Origin: DASSQJ01 sp963772645
GTDB taxonomy: Bacteria > Actinomycetota > Actinomycetes > Actinomycetales > Dermatophilaceae
Length of the DNA: 64,000 nt
NCBI GenBank assembly: GCA_963772645.1
Contig: CAVYYD010000007.1
Coordinates: 372,001 to 436,000 of the forward strand
Direction of reading: 5' to 3'
Shown one piece after another: positions 38,115 to 46,906 of this stretch. The notes below the pieces were generated by a model, which had not been told where the DNA came from, searched no databases, and saw only the letters and a program-made list of their open reading frames with translations. Both the position numbers and the translations under genes were made by a program. Positions within the stretch are counted from its first letter, which is position 1, and the number at the start of each line of letters is the position of its first letter.

Positions 38115-40769
38115 ATGGCGAGCATGCTCGACGACCTCTCCCTGCTGACCGGCCTGCACCGTCAGGTGGTCCAGGAGTCCGGGCGCGGCGACCTGCTCGA
38201 GCTCACCGACGAGCTGGAGGCCCGCTGCCGCGGCCGCTCCCCCGGCTCACCCGAGGAGCTCGTCGCCGGCCTCGACCCGGAGCGGACCGCCCGCATCGCG
38301 CGGCTGCTCACCGTGCACCTGCACCTGACCAACCTCGCCGACGAGCGGCACCGGGCGCGGTCACTTCGCCGGGAGGACGGCGAGTTCAGCGGCGGCGCCG
38401 AGACCGGGGACATCGGCCCTGCGGTGGCCGCGGCCGGCCCGCAGGCCCGGGAGCGGCTGAGCCGGATGCGGATCCACCCGGTCCTGACGGCACACCCCAC
38501 CGAGGCGCGACGACGCGCCGTGGCCTCGGCCCTGCGCCGCATCGCCGACCACCTCGACGTCCACGACGACGAGGACTCCGGCCCGTCCGAGCGGGCCCGG
38601 GCCCGCCGGCGGATGCTCGAGGACATCGACATCCTCCAGCGCACCTCGACGCTGCGGATCACCCGGCCCACCCCCGCCGACGAGGTCAAGACCGTCCTCA
38701 CCGTCTTCCGTCAGTCCCTCATCGAGGCGGTCCCCCGGTTCCAGCGGGCCGTCGAGGCCGCGCTCGGCGACGACGAGCGCCCCGGGGCGCAGCCGCTGCC
38801 CCCGATCGTGCGCTTCGGCTCGTGGGTCGGCGGCGACCGGGACGGGAACCCGTTCGTCACGGCCGAGGTCACCCGGGAGACGGCCCGGGCCCACGCCGAC
38901 CAGGCGCTCGAGATCCTGCACGACGCCGTCGACCGGGTGGCGCGGATGATCACCGCCGACGAGGAGTCCACGCCGCCGTCGGCCGCGCTGCGCGACGCCC
39001 TCGCCAACGATGCCGCCGCGCAGCCCCGGCTGTGCGCCGAGATCGCCAAGGACTCCCCGAACGAGCCGCACCGGCAGAAGCTGCTCGTCGTCGCCGCCCG
39101 GCTCGCCGCGACCCGGGACGAGCAGGCCGGAATGGCCTACCCCTCCCCGGACGAGGCGCTCGCCGACCTGCGCCTGGTCCAGGACTCGCTGGTCGCCGCC
39201 GGGGACGCCCGGACCGCCCGCGGGGAGCTCCAGGACGTCGTGTGGACTCTCCAGACCTTCGGCTTCCACCTCGCCGAGCTCGAGGTCCGCCAGCACAGCC
39301 AGGTGCACCGGGCGGCCCTGGCCGAGCTGCTCGCGCTGCTCCCGCCGGACCTACGACCGGCCGACCCGGGCGCCGCGGCCACCGACGCGTTCGTCCTCGA
39401 CCGGCTCGCCGTCGAGGGCTGGCCCGAGCTGGACGCCCCGGTCGGCGAGCGCACCCGGGAGGTCCTCGACACCCTGCGGGTCATGGCCTGGCTCCAGCGG
39501 CGCTGGGGAGGCCGCTGCTGCGGCCGGTACGTCGTCTCCTTCTCGCAGAGTGCCGCCGACCTCGTCGCGGTCCGGGCCCTGGCCCGGCTGGCCGTCGGCG
39601 AGCGGCCGCTGGCCCTCGACGTCGTGCCGCTCTTCGAGACCGGGGCCGACCTCGACGCCGCCCACTCCACGCTCGAGGAGTGGCTCACCCTGCGCTCGAC
39701 GTCCCGTTGGCTCGACACCGTCGAGCGCGAGGTCGAGGTGATGCTCGGCTACTCGGACTCGGCGAAGGACGTCGGGCCGACCTCGGCGACGCTCGCGCTG
39801 CACCGGGCGCAGTCCGCGCTCGTCGACTGGGCCCGGCGGCACGCGGTGACGCTCACGCTGTTCCACGGCCGCGGCGGCTCGCTCGGGCGTGGTGGCGGCC
39901 CGCTGCACCGGGCCATCGCCGCCCAGCCCACCGGGTCGGTCGACGGCCGCTTCAAGGTCACCGAGCAGGGCGAGGTCATCTTCGCCCGCTACGCCGACGT
40001 CCGGATCGCCGAGCAGCACCTCGAACGGGTCGCCTCCGCGGTGCTGCTCACCGACACGCCGGCGCACGCCCGCAGCCGCGACGAGGCCCTCGGCCGCCAC
40101 GAGCCCCTGGCGGCGAGGATCGACGAGGCGAGCCGGTCCGCGTTCCGGGCCCTCGTCGAGGAGCCCGGCTTCGCCGACTTCTTCGCGATGTCCTCCCCGC
40201 TCGACCTCCTCGCCGACCTGCGGCTGGGCTCCCGGCCGTCCCGCCGCAGCGGGGCGGAGTCGGGCCGCAGCCTCGAGGACCTGCGGGCGATCCCGTGGGT
40301 GTTCGCCTGGTCGATGACCCGGGTCAACCTGCCCGGCTGGTACGGGCTGGGCAGCGGGCTCGCGGCGCTCGACGACCTCGAGGCGGCGCGGCGCGCCTAC
40401 CAGGAGTGGCCGGTGTTCGCGTCCCTCGTCGACGTCGCCGAGATGAGCCTGGCCAAGTCCGACGACACGCTCGCGGAGCGCTTCCTCGCCCTCGGCGGTC
40501 GGCCCGACCTCGCCGAGCGGGTGCTCGGCGAGCTGCGGCTGACCCGGGAGATGGTCCTGCGCCTGCTGGACCAGGACGAGATGCTCGCCCGCAAGCCGCA
40601 CCTGCACACCGCGGTGGGCCTGCGCCGCCCGTTCGTCGACATGCTGAGCCACCTGCTGCTGCGCGGGCTCGCCGAGACCCGGGCCGCCGGCGGGGACGGG
40701 TCAGCGTGGCACCGTCCGCTGCTGCTCACCATCAACGGGCTCGCGGCCGGGCTGCAGAACACCGGCTGA
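38115..40769 (+). CDS. ppc: Phosphoenolpyruvate carboxylase
   Basis: Anaplerotic enzyme that carboxylates phosphoenolpyruvate with bicarbonate to oxaloacetate. The 884-residue length is normal. Catalytic motifs are intact: VLTAHPTEARRR with H127, and FHGRGGSLGRGGGP around H584. GYSDSAKDVGPTSATLAL and the conserved C-terminal INGLAAGLQNTG are also present. The N-terminus MASMLDDLSLLTG allows a second ATG at 38124, but 38115 fits the upstream -10-like box. It converges with uvrB. Confidence 0.96.
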   Translation: MASMLDDLSLLTGLHRQVVQESGRGDLLELTDELEARCRGRSPGSPEELVAGLDPERTARIARLLTVHLHLTNLADERHRARSLRREDGEFSGGAETGDIGPAVAAAGPQARERLSRMRIHPVLTAHPTEARRRAVASALRRIADHLDVHDDEDSGPSERARARRRMLEDIDILQRTSTLRITRPTPADEVKTVLTVFRQSLIEAVPRFQRAVEAALGDDERPGAQPLPPIVRFGSWVGGDRDGNPFVTAEVTRETARAHADQALEILHDAVDRVARMITADEESTPPSAALRDALANDAAAQPRLCAEIAKDSPNEPHRQKLLVVAARLAATRDEQAGMAYPSPDEALADLRLVQDSLVAAGDARTARGELQDVVWTLQTFGFHLAELEVRQHSQVHRAALAELLALLPPDLRPADPGAAATDAFVLDRLAVEGWPELDAPVGERTREVLDTLRVMAWLQRRWGGRCCGRYVVSFSQSAADLVAVRALARLAVGERPLALDVVPLFETGADLDAAHSTLEEWLTLRSTSRWLDTVEREVEVMLGYSDSAKDVGPTSATLALHRAQSALVDWARRHAVTLTLFHGRGGSLGRGGGPLHRAIAAQPTGSVDGRFKVTEQGEVIFARYADVRIAEQHLERVASAVLLTDTPAHARSRDEALGRHEPLAARIDEASRSAFRALVEEPGFADFFAMSSPLDLLADLRLGSRPSRRSGAESGRSLEDLRAIPWVFAWSMTRVNLPGWYGLGSGLAALDDLEAARRAYQEWPVFASLVDVAEMSLAKSDDTLAERFLALGGRPDLAERVLGELRLTREMVLRLLDQDEMLARKPHLHTAVGLRRPFVDMLSHLLLRGLAETRAAGGDGSAWHRPLLLTINGLAAGLQNTG

Positions 40770-40788
40770 CCCGCCGGGGCGCGGCGGG
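40770..40788. terminator. Possible bidirectional hairpin between ppc and uvrB
   Basis: CCCGCC and GGCGGG arms enclose a 7-base loop immediately after the ppc stop, in the 34-base gap between convergent genes. It is short and GC-only, so it is a weak candidate. Confidence 0.35.
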
Positions 40789-40803
40789 GGCCGGGGGCGG
40801 GCG

Positions 40804-42915
40804 TCAGCGCGTGGCCTGGCTCATCTGGCGCAGCTCCTTCTTCAGGTCGCCGATCTCGTCCCGCAGCCGTGCCGCCAGCTCGAAGTGGAGGTCGCCGGCG
40901 GCCTGGTGCATCTGGGCCGTGAGCTCCTGGATGAGGTTGGCCAGCTCGCTGGCCGGCACCGACTCGGCCCGGCGCGCGCCGAGGGCGGCGTCGGCCGCCG
41001 CGGCACCGCGGCCGCCTCGCCCACCGTCGGCCTTGCCCCGCGAGCGGGCCCGCCCCGAGCCGAGGAGCTCCTCGGTGTCGGCGTCCTCGCGCTGGAGCAG
41101 GTCGGTGATGTCGGCGATCCTCTTGCGCAGCGGCTGCGGGTCGATCCCGTGCTCGAGGTTGTAGGCCACCTGCTTCTCGCGCCGCCGCTGGGTCTCGTCG
41201 ACGGCCTCCGCCATCGAGGGGGTCACCTTGTCCGCGTACATGTGGACCTGGCCGGAGACGTTCCGGGCGGCCCGGCCGATGGTCTGGATCAGCGAGCGCG
41301 CGCTGCGCAGGAAGCCCTCCTTGTCGGCGTCGAGGATCGAGACGAGGGAGACCTCCGGCAGGTCGAGCCCCTCCCGGAGCAGGTTGATCCCGACGAGCAC
41401 GTCGTACTCCCCGAGCCGCAGCTCGCGGAGCAGCTCGACCCGGCGGAGGGTGTCGATGTCGGAGTGGAGGTAGCGCACCCGCACGCCCTTGTCGAGGAGG
41501 TAGTCGGTGAGGTCCTCGGCCATCTTCTTCGTCAGCGTCGTGACGAGCACCCGCTCGTTGCGCTCGGCCCGGACCCGGATCTCGTGGAGCAGGTCGTCGA
41601 TCTGTCCCTTCGTCGGCTTGAGGACGACCTCGGGGTCGACCAGGCCGGTCGGCCGGATGATCTGCTCGACGACGCCGTCGCCCTTGGCGAGCTCGTACGG
41701 GCCCGGGGTCGCCGAGAGGTAGACCGTCTGCCCGATCCGCCCGAGGAACTCCTCCCACTTCAGGGGCCGGTTGTCCATCGCCGACGGCAGCCGGAACCCG
41801 TGCTCGACCAGGGTGCGCTTGCGGGACATGTCGCCCTCGTACATCGCCCCGATCTGCGGGACGGTGACGTGCGACTCGTCGATGACGAGGAGGAAGTCCT
41901 CGGGGAAGTAGTCGAGCAGGCAGTTCGGCGCCGACCCCGGCTCGCGGCCGTCGATGTGCATCGAGTAGTTCTCGATGCCCGAGCAGGACCCGACCTGGCG
42001 CATCATCTCGATGTCGTACGTCGTGCGCATCCGCAGCCGCTGGGCCTCGAGGAGCTTCCCCTGCCGCTCGAAGAGCGCGAGCTGCTCCTCGAGCTCGCGC
42101 TCGATGCCGGCGATGGCCCGCTCCATCCGGGCCGGGCCGGCGACGTAGTGCGAGGCGGGGAAGACGTACATCTCCTCCTCCTCGCGGACCACCTCGCCGG
42201 TGAGCGGGTGCAGGGTGTAGAGACGCTCGACCTCGTCGCCGAAGAACTCGATGCGGAGGGCCAGCTCCTCGTACACCGGGATGATCTCCACGGTGTCGCC
42301 CCGCACCCGGAAGGTGCCGCGGGTGAAGGCGAGGTCGTTGCGGGTGTACTGCATGTGGACGAACCGGCGGAGCAGGTCGTCGCGGTCGACCTGGTCGCCG
42401 ACGCGCAGCGGGACCATCCGGTCGACGTACTCCTGCGGCGTGCCGAGGCCGTAGATGCACGACACCGAGGCGACGACGACGACGTCCCGGCGGGTGAGCA
42501 GCGAGTTCGTCGCGCTGTGCCGCAGCCGCTCGACCTCGTCGTTGATCGAGGAGTCCTTCTCGATGTAGGTGTCGGTCTGCGGGACGTAGGCCTCGGGCTG
42601 GTAGTAGTCGTAGTAGCTGACGAAGTACTCGACGGCGTTGTTCGGCAGCAGCTCGCGGAACTCGTTGGCGAGCTGCGCCGCGAGGGTCTTGTTCGGGGCC
42701 ATGACCAGCGTCGGGCGCTGGACCTGCTCCACCAGCCAGGCGGTCGTGGCGGACTTGCCGGTGCCGGTGGCGCCGAGCAGGACGACGTCCTGCTCCCCCG
42801 CGTCGACCCGGCGGGTGAGCTCGGCGATGGCCTGCGGCTGGTCGCCCGCGGGCTGGAACTCGGAGACGACCTCGAAGGGCGCGAGACGACGCTTGAGGTC
42901 GGTGGTGGGGCGCAT
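40804..42915 (-). CDS. uvrB: Excinuclease ABC subunit B
   Basis: Central helicase-like protein of nucleotide excision repair that verifies damage and recruits UvrC. The 703-residue product shows FEVVSEFQPAGDQPQAI, Walker A GATGTGKSATTA, the DNA-gripping beta-hairpin with YYDYYQPEAYVPQTDTYIEKD, FLLVIDESHV (DEAD-like box), and helicase motifs around LLREGLDLPEVSLV and QTIGRAARNVSG. The C-terminal UVR domain is HQAAGDLHFELAARLRDEI. ATG 42915 follows TACCGT by 6 bases, again without a ribosome-binding site. The long open frame upstream of this ATG is not conserved. Confidence 0.97.
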   Translation of the reverse strand: MRPTTDLKRRLAPFEVVSEFQPAGDQPQAIAELTRRVDAGEQDVVLLGATGTGKSATTAWLVEQVQRPTLVMAPNKTLAAQLANEFRELLPNNAVEYFVSYYDYYQPEAYVPQTDTYIEKDSSINDEVERLRHSATNSLLTRRDVVVVASVSCIYGLGTPQEYVDRMVPLRVGDQVDRDDLLRRFVHMQYTRNDLAFTRGTFRVRGDTVEIIPVYEELALRIEFFGDEVERLYTLHPLTGEVVREEEEMYVFPASHYVAGPARMERAIAGIERELEEQLALFERQGKLLEAQRLRMRTTYDIEMMRQVGSCSGIENYSMHIDGREPGSAPNCLLDYFPEDFLLVIDESHVTVPQIGAMYEGDMSRKRTLVEHGFRLPSAMDNRPLKWEEFLGRIGQTVYLSATPGPYELAKGDGVVEQIIRPTGLVDPEVVLKPTKGQIDDLLHEIRVRAERNERVLVTTLTKKMAEDLTDYLLDKGVRVRYLHSDIDTLRRVELLRELRLGEYDVLVGINLLREGLDLPEVSLVSILDADKEGFLRSARSLIQTIGRAARNVSGQVHMYADKVTPSMAEAVDETQRRREKQVAYNLEHGIDPQPLRKRIADITDLLQREDADTEELLGSGRARSRGKADGGRGGRGAAAADAALGARRAESVPASELANLIQELTAQMHQAAGDLHFELAARLRDEIGDLKKELRQMSQATR

Positions 42916-42921
42916 CCCCCT

Positions 42922-42927
42922 ACGGTA
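42922..42927 (-). promoter_or_regulatory. -10-like box TACCGT of uvrB
   Basis: TACCGT on the minus strand ends 6 bases before ATG 42915. No SOS box was recognised in the 114-base gap to the next gene. Confidence 0.45.
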
Positions 42928-43029
42928 GGCCGCGGCGCCGACAGGTGGCCCGGCCGGGCCGGTGCCGCCGGCCCGGCCGGGGCCCGAACGGGTCTGGTCG
43001 CCGTCGGATGCCGGTGGCACCATCACGAC

Positions 43030-44571
43030 ATGACGACGACGGTCCCCCCGGCCCCCACCGGCCCCCCGGCCCCCACCGGGCCACCGGGCTCGGCCGGCCC
43101 GCCCGCTGCGCCGCCGCTGCGGGCGGAGGAGACGCTGGACCCCGCCGACTGGGGCGAGCTGCGTTCCCTGGCCCACCGCGTCGTCGACGACCTCGTCGAC
43201 CGGCTGGAGCACCGGCGCGAGGAGCCGGTGTGGCAGCCGATGCCCGACGAGGTCCGCGACCGCTTCGGCCGGCCGCTCCCCCGCGAGGGCGTCGGGGCGC
43301 AGCGGGCCTATGCCGAGGTCATGGAGTGGGTCGCGCCCTACACGATGGGCAACGACCACCCGCGCTTCTGGGGCTGGTACATGGGGGCGGGCACGCCCGT
43401 CGGCAACCTCGCCGACCTCGTCGCGAGCGTGCTCAACCCCAACCTCGGCGGCGGCGACCACGCCCCGGTCGCCCTCGAGCAGCAGGTGGTCCGGTGGTGC
43501 GCCGAGGCGGCCGGCTACCCGCCCGACGCCTCGGGCCTGCTCGTCGGCGGCGCCTCCGAGGCCAACCTCATCGGCCTCGCGGTGGCCCGCTCGAGCCGCC
43601 TCGGCCCCCAGGTGCGCACCGACGGCCTCAGCGGCCTCGGCCCGGTGGCGGTCTACGCCTCGGACGAGGTGCACAGCTGCCACCGCAAGAGCTGCGAGCT
43701 CCTCGGCCTCGGCGCCGCGGCGCTGCGCCGGATCCCGGTCCGCGAGGACCTCACCCTCGACGTCGAGGCCCTCGCGGCCGCGGTCGCCGCCGACCGCGCC
43801 GCCGGCATCGTCCCGCTGGCCGTCGTCGCCACGGCCGGAACCATCAACTCCGGCGCCGTCGACGACCTCGAGGCGGTGGCCGACCTCGCCGCCCGGGAGG
43901 GCCTCTGGTTCCACGTCGACGGTGCGATCGGCGGGTTCCTCGCGCTCTGCGGTACCGGCCACCTGGTCCGCGGGCTCGAGCGGGCCGACTCGCTGGCCCT
44001 GGACCTCCACAAGTGGATGCAGGCCCCGTTCGACGTCGGGCTGGTCCTGGTCCGCGACGAGGCGGCGCACCGGGCCACGTTCTCGCTGGTCCCCCCGTAC
44101 CTGCGGCACGCGAGCCGGGGGGTGGCCGCCGGCGAGGCCTGGCCCAACGAGTACGGCATCGCGCTGACCCGCGGCTTCCGCGCGCTGCGGGTGTGGATGG
44201 CGCTGCGCGCCCACGGCGCCGACGCCTTCGGCCGGCTCATGGACCAGACGTCGGCCCAGGCCCGGCACCTCGCGGCCCTCGTCGACGCCCACCCGGACCT
44301 GCAGCGGATGGCCCCGGTGGGCTGCGACATCGTCTGCCTGCGCTACGCGCCCGGGCACCTCGAGCCGGCCGACCTCGACGCGGTCAACCGTGAGCTCGCC
44401 CTTCGGGTCCAGGAGAGCGGCGTGGCCGTCGTCACCGAGAGCACCCTGCGGGACCGGCTCGTCATCCGGGTCGCGATCGGCAACCACCGCACCCGCCGCG
44501 AGGACCTCGACCTGCTCGTCGAGACCCTGCTCCGGCTCGGGCCCGAGGCCGAGGCCGCGGTGACCGGGTGA
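43030..44571 (+). CDS. PLP-dependent group II amino-acid decarboxylase family protein
   Basis: A 513-residue fold-type I enzyme of the aromatic/glutamate/histidine decarboxylase family. The lysine that binds pyridoxal phosphate is K328 in LDLHKWMQAPFD. Also seen are NDHPRFWGWYMGAGTP, LLVGGASEANLIGLAVARS, SDEVHSCHRKSCELLG with the ring-stacking histidine, and HVDGAIGGFLALC with the Asp that contacts the pyridine nitrogen. The first 30 residues are proline-rich and repetitive (PPAPTG-type), not part of the fold. Substrate cannot be told from sequence; aromatic amino acids or small acidic ones are possible. No ribosome-binding site is obvious before the ATG. Confidence 0.87.
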   Translation: MTTTVPPAPTGPPAPTGPPGSAGPPAAPPLRAEETLDPADWGELRSLAHRVVDDLVDRLEHRREEPVWQPMPDEVRDRFGRPLPREGVGAQRAYAEVMEWVAPYTMGNDHPRFWGWYMGAGTPVGNLADLVASVLNPNLGGGDHAPVALEQQVVRWCAEAAGYPPDASGLLVGGASEANLIGLAVARSSRLGPQVRTDGLSGLGPVAVYASDEVHSCHRKSCELLGLGAAALRRIPVREDLTLDVEALAAAVAADRAAGIVPLAVVATAGTINSGAVDDLEAVADLAAREGLWFHVDGAIGGFLALCGTGHLVRGLERADSLALDLHKWMQAPFDVGLVLVRDEAAHRATFSLVPPYLRHASRGVAAGEAWPNEYGIALTRGFRALRVWMALRAHGADAFGRLMDQTSAQARHLAALVDAHPDLQRMAPVGCDIVCLRYAPGHLEPADLDAVNRELALRVQESGVAVVTESTLRDRLVIRVAIGNHRTRREDLDLLVETLLRLGPEAEAAVTG

Positions 44572-44583
44572 CCAGGCGGCCGC

Positions 44584-45771
44584 TCAGCCCGAGCGGGCCC
44601 GCCACCCCGAGCGCGCCGCCCACGCGTGGCTGCGCTGCCAGGCCCCGTCGAACCAGGGCTCCTTGGCGGCGGCGTACTGCTCGGCCGTCGCGAGGCGGCC
44701 CGCGAGGGCGGTCTTGAGGCGCAGGTAGTCCTCCCGCTCCTCCGGCACCGCCCGCAGCCAGTCCCGGAAGAGCAGCGCGAACTCCCAGCCCGCGGAGCCC
44801 ACCTCGCGCACGTGCACGTGCGCCACCCGTCCCGGGTCGCACGAGCCGTGGAACCGCTTCGGCCACCGGCGGCCGTCCCGGCCCTCGTCGTCGCGGTTGT
44901 CCTCGACCCGCGGGAAGCCCATGGCCCCCATCGCCTCCACGAACGCCGGCGCGTCCGCGTCGGCCAGCGCGCGCACCCCCACCTGCAGGTCGAGGACGTC
45001 CTTGGCCGCGAGGCCGGGCACCGACGTCGAGCCGACGTGGTCGAGGGTCACCGCCGCGTCCCCGACCGCGTGCCGTACCCGGGCGAGCAGCCGCGCCGCC
45101 TGGGCCGGCCACCGCGGGTCCGGCAACGAGAGCACCGGGCTGCTGAGCCGGCTGCGGATGCCGTGCCGCAGGTGGTCCTCGAACGGCTCGAGCCGCTCGT
45201 GCCAGAGGCGCCGGACCGCGAGCCGTACCGCGTCGAGCGGGCCGTCGTTCGCGAGCCAGACGTCGGCCGCGGCCTGACGGGCGCCGTCGTCGGCCTGGGC
45301 CGCGATGCGCGCCCGGGCATCCGCCTCCGACATCCCGCGGCGCTCCACGAGCCGGCGCACCCGGACCTCCTCGTCGGCCGCGACGACGACGACGAGGTGG
45401 TACTCCCCCGCCATCTCCTTCTCGACGAGCAGCGGCATGTCGTGGACGACCACCCGGTCCGGCGGCGCCGCCGCGACGAGCTGCGCCGTGCGCGACCAGA
45501 TCGCGGGGTGGGTGACGGACTCGAGGTCCCGCAGCGCCGCGGGGTCGCCGAAGACGACCCGGCCGAGAGCGGGCCGGTCGAGCGAGCCGTCCGAGGTCAG
45601 CACCCCGGGCCCGAACCGGGTGGCGATGGCGGCCAGGGCGGGGGTCCCGGGCTCGACGACCTCGCGGGCGACGGTGTCGGCGTCGACGACGACCGCGCCG
45701 AGCGCGGCCAGCTCGTCGGCCACCGTCGACTTGCCGGACCCGATCCCCCCGGTGAGCCCGACGCGCAGCAT
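44584..45771 (-). CDS. coaE: Dephospho-CoA kinase fused to a GrpB/UPF0157 domain
   Basis: Last step of coenzyme A synthesis: phosphorylates dephospho-CoA. Residues 1 to about 200 are the kinase, with P-loop GLTGGIGSGKST (5-16), VVVDADTVAREVVEPG, VVVHDMPLLVEKEM and RRLVERRGMSEADARARI. Residues about 215-385 form a GrpB-type domain (LDHVGSTSVPGLAAKDVLDLQV, a nucleotidyltransferase-like fold). The same fusion is known in M. tuberculosis CoaE, where the second domain aids folding or stability (from memory). ATG 45771 lies 6 bases after TAGGGT. It converges on the decarboxylase gene 12 bases away. Confidence 0.95.
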   Translation of the reverse strand: MLRVGLTGGIGSGKSTVADELAALGAVVVDADTVAREVVEPGTPALAAIATRFGPGVLTSDGSLDRPALGRVVFGDPAALRDLESVTHPAIWSRTAQLVAAAPPDRVVVHDMPLLVEKEMAGEYHLVVVVAADEEVRVRRLVERRGMSEADARARIAAQADDGARQAAADVWLANDGPLDAVRLAVRRLWHERLEPFEDHLRHGIRSRLSSPVLSLPDPRWPAQAARLLARVRHAVGDAAVTLDHVGSTSVPGLAAKDVLDLQVGVRALADADAPAFVEAMGAMGFPRVEDNRDDEGRDGRRWPKRFHGSCDPGRVAHVHVREVGSAGWEFALLFRDWLRAVPEEREDYLRLKTALAGRLATAEQYAAAKEPWFDGAWQRSHAWAARSGWRARSG

Positions 45772-45777
45772 GGCTCG

Positions 45778-45783
45778 ACCCTA
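45778..45783 (-). promoter_or_regulatory. -10-like box TAGGGT of coaE
   Basis: TAGGGT on the minus strand ends 6 bases before the coaE ATG, in the 36-base gap after the PPOX gene. It suggests coaE has its own leaderless transcript. Confidence 0.5.
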
Positions 45784-45807
45784 GCGGCCGCCCCGGCGCA
45801 CCGCCGG

Positions 45808-46275
45808 TCAGCCGTCGGCCAGGCGCGCCGGGAAGCCCCCGGTGGCGACCGGGCCCCAGCGGGTCGGCGTGACGCGCAGCAGGGACTTGCCCTGGGTGAG
45901 CATCGCCCGCCGGTACTCGTCCCAGTCCGGGTGCTCCCCGGAGATGCTGCGGAAGTACTCGACGAACGGCTCGACGTCCTCGGTGGCGTCGACGACCTCC
46001 GCCTCGCCGTCGACCTGGACCCAGGCGCCGCCGAAGTCGTCGGACAGGACGAGGACGCTGACCCGGGCGTCCCGACGCGCGTTGCGGACCTTGGCCCGCT
46101 CGGGGTAGCTGGTGATGACGATCCGTCCTGAGCCGTCGACCCCACCGGCGACCGGTGAGGCCTGTGGCCGGCCGTCGGAGCGGGTCGTCACCAGGACCAT
46201 GTGGTGGCGGGGCCGGACGAACTCGAGGAGGGCGGCCCGGTCGACGCTCGTGGTGGTCGCGATGCTGCGTGCCAT
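45808..46275 (-). CDS. PPOX-class (pyridoxamine oxidase-like, probably F420-dependent) oxidoreductase
   Basis: A 155-residue split-barrel flavin/deazaflavin-binding protein. HMVLVTTRSDGRPQASPVAGGVDGSGRIVI followed by YPERAKVRNARRDARVSVLVL is the pattern of the PPOX class that includes F420-dependent reductases of actinobacteria. Further on are GGAWVQVDGEAEVVD and, near the end, LLRVTPTRWGP. The ATG at 46275 is 4 bases after the lipoprotein stop, with GGGAGG 8 bases upstream, so it is probably the last gene of the two-component operon. Cofactor choice (F420, FMN or heme) is uncertain. Confidence 0.82.
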   Translation of the reverse strand: MARSIATTTSVDRAALLEFVRPRHHMVLVTTRSDGRPQASPVAGGVDGSGRIVITSYPERAKVRNARRDARVSVLVLSDDFGGAWVQVDGEAEVVDATEDVEPFVEYFRSISGEHPDWDEYRRAMLTQGKSLLRVTPTRWGPVATGGFPARLADG

Positions 46276-46279
46276 GCCC

Positions 46280-46906
46280 TCAGCCTCCCACGGCATCCGG
46301 TGTCGGCAGCGGCGCCCAGGACTCGAAGTCGCCGCGCCCGACCGGCCGGTTCAGCAGCGCGCCATCCGCGCCCGGCACCGGGATGGCCCGGTCGCCGTCG
46401 TAGACCTGGAGCGCCACCGCGCTCGTGTTCGCGACGACCGTGAAGACGATCTGGCTCATCGCGGCGATCTGGTCGTGGACCGAGAGGCGGTCGAACCCGG
46501 GAGGCATGTCGACCCGCGCCACCGACCCGAGGATGGTGCCGGAGAGCGGCTTCGGCCCGGTCGGGACCGAGGAGTGCAGCCCGGCCGAGACCTCCGAGGC
46601 GCTCGGGGGCTGCGAGAGGGCGATCAGGCTCGCGGTGATCCCCGGGGTGTGCGAGACGACGCGGGAGACGCCGACGAGGTGGGTTCCCCGGACCAGGAAG
46701 ACCTCGACGACGACGGGCCGCGACAGGTCCCCACCGGCGTGCCCGGTGGCGCCGGCGACGTCGTGGTCGACGGGGACGGGGTGCGGCTCCGGCGCGAGGC
46801 CGCAGCCGGCCACGGCGAGGACGGCGAGGACGGCGAGGACGGCGAGCACCGCCCGGGACCGGCGCCGGCGCTCAGCGACGGGTGTCGCCCGGCAGGTCGA
46901 CGACAA
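46280..46906 (-). CDS. GerMN-domain lipoprotein downstream of a sensor kinase
   Basis: A 208-residue secreted lipoprotein. The signal peptide has a basic start, a hydrophobic core of repeated VLA triplets and lipobox VAGC. The mature part carries a GerMN-like domain: VVVEVFLVRGTHLVGVSR, TASLIALSQPPSASEVSAGL and RLSVHDQIAAMSQIVFTVVA. The TTG at 46906 is chosen because AGGAGG lies 8 bases upstream; it overlaps the kinase gene by 35 bases. Position after a kinase resembles LpqB after MtrB, but LpqB is far longer and has a propeller domain. It may modulate the kinase from outside the membrane. Confidence 0.75.
   Translation of the reverse strand: MSSTCRATPVAERRRRSRAVLAVLAVLAVLAVAGCGLAPEPHPVPVDHDVAGATGHAGGDLSRPVVVEVFLVRGTHLVGVSRVVSHTPGITASLIALSQPPSASEVSAGLHSSVPTGPKPLSGTILGSVARVDMPPGFDRLSVHDQIAAMSQIVFTVVANTSAVALQVYDGDRAIPVPGADGALLNRPVGRGDFESWAPLPTPDAVGG
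46812..46846. repeat. 9-base tandem repeat in the lipoprotein signal-peptide region
   Basis: ACGGCGAGG occurs three times exactly, followed by eight bases of a fourth copy. On the minus strand each unit encodes Val-Leu-Ala in frame, forming the hydrophobic core of the signal peptide. Copy-number slippage would change core length without breaking the frame. Confidence 0.85.
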
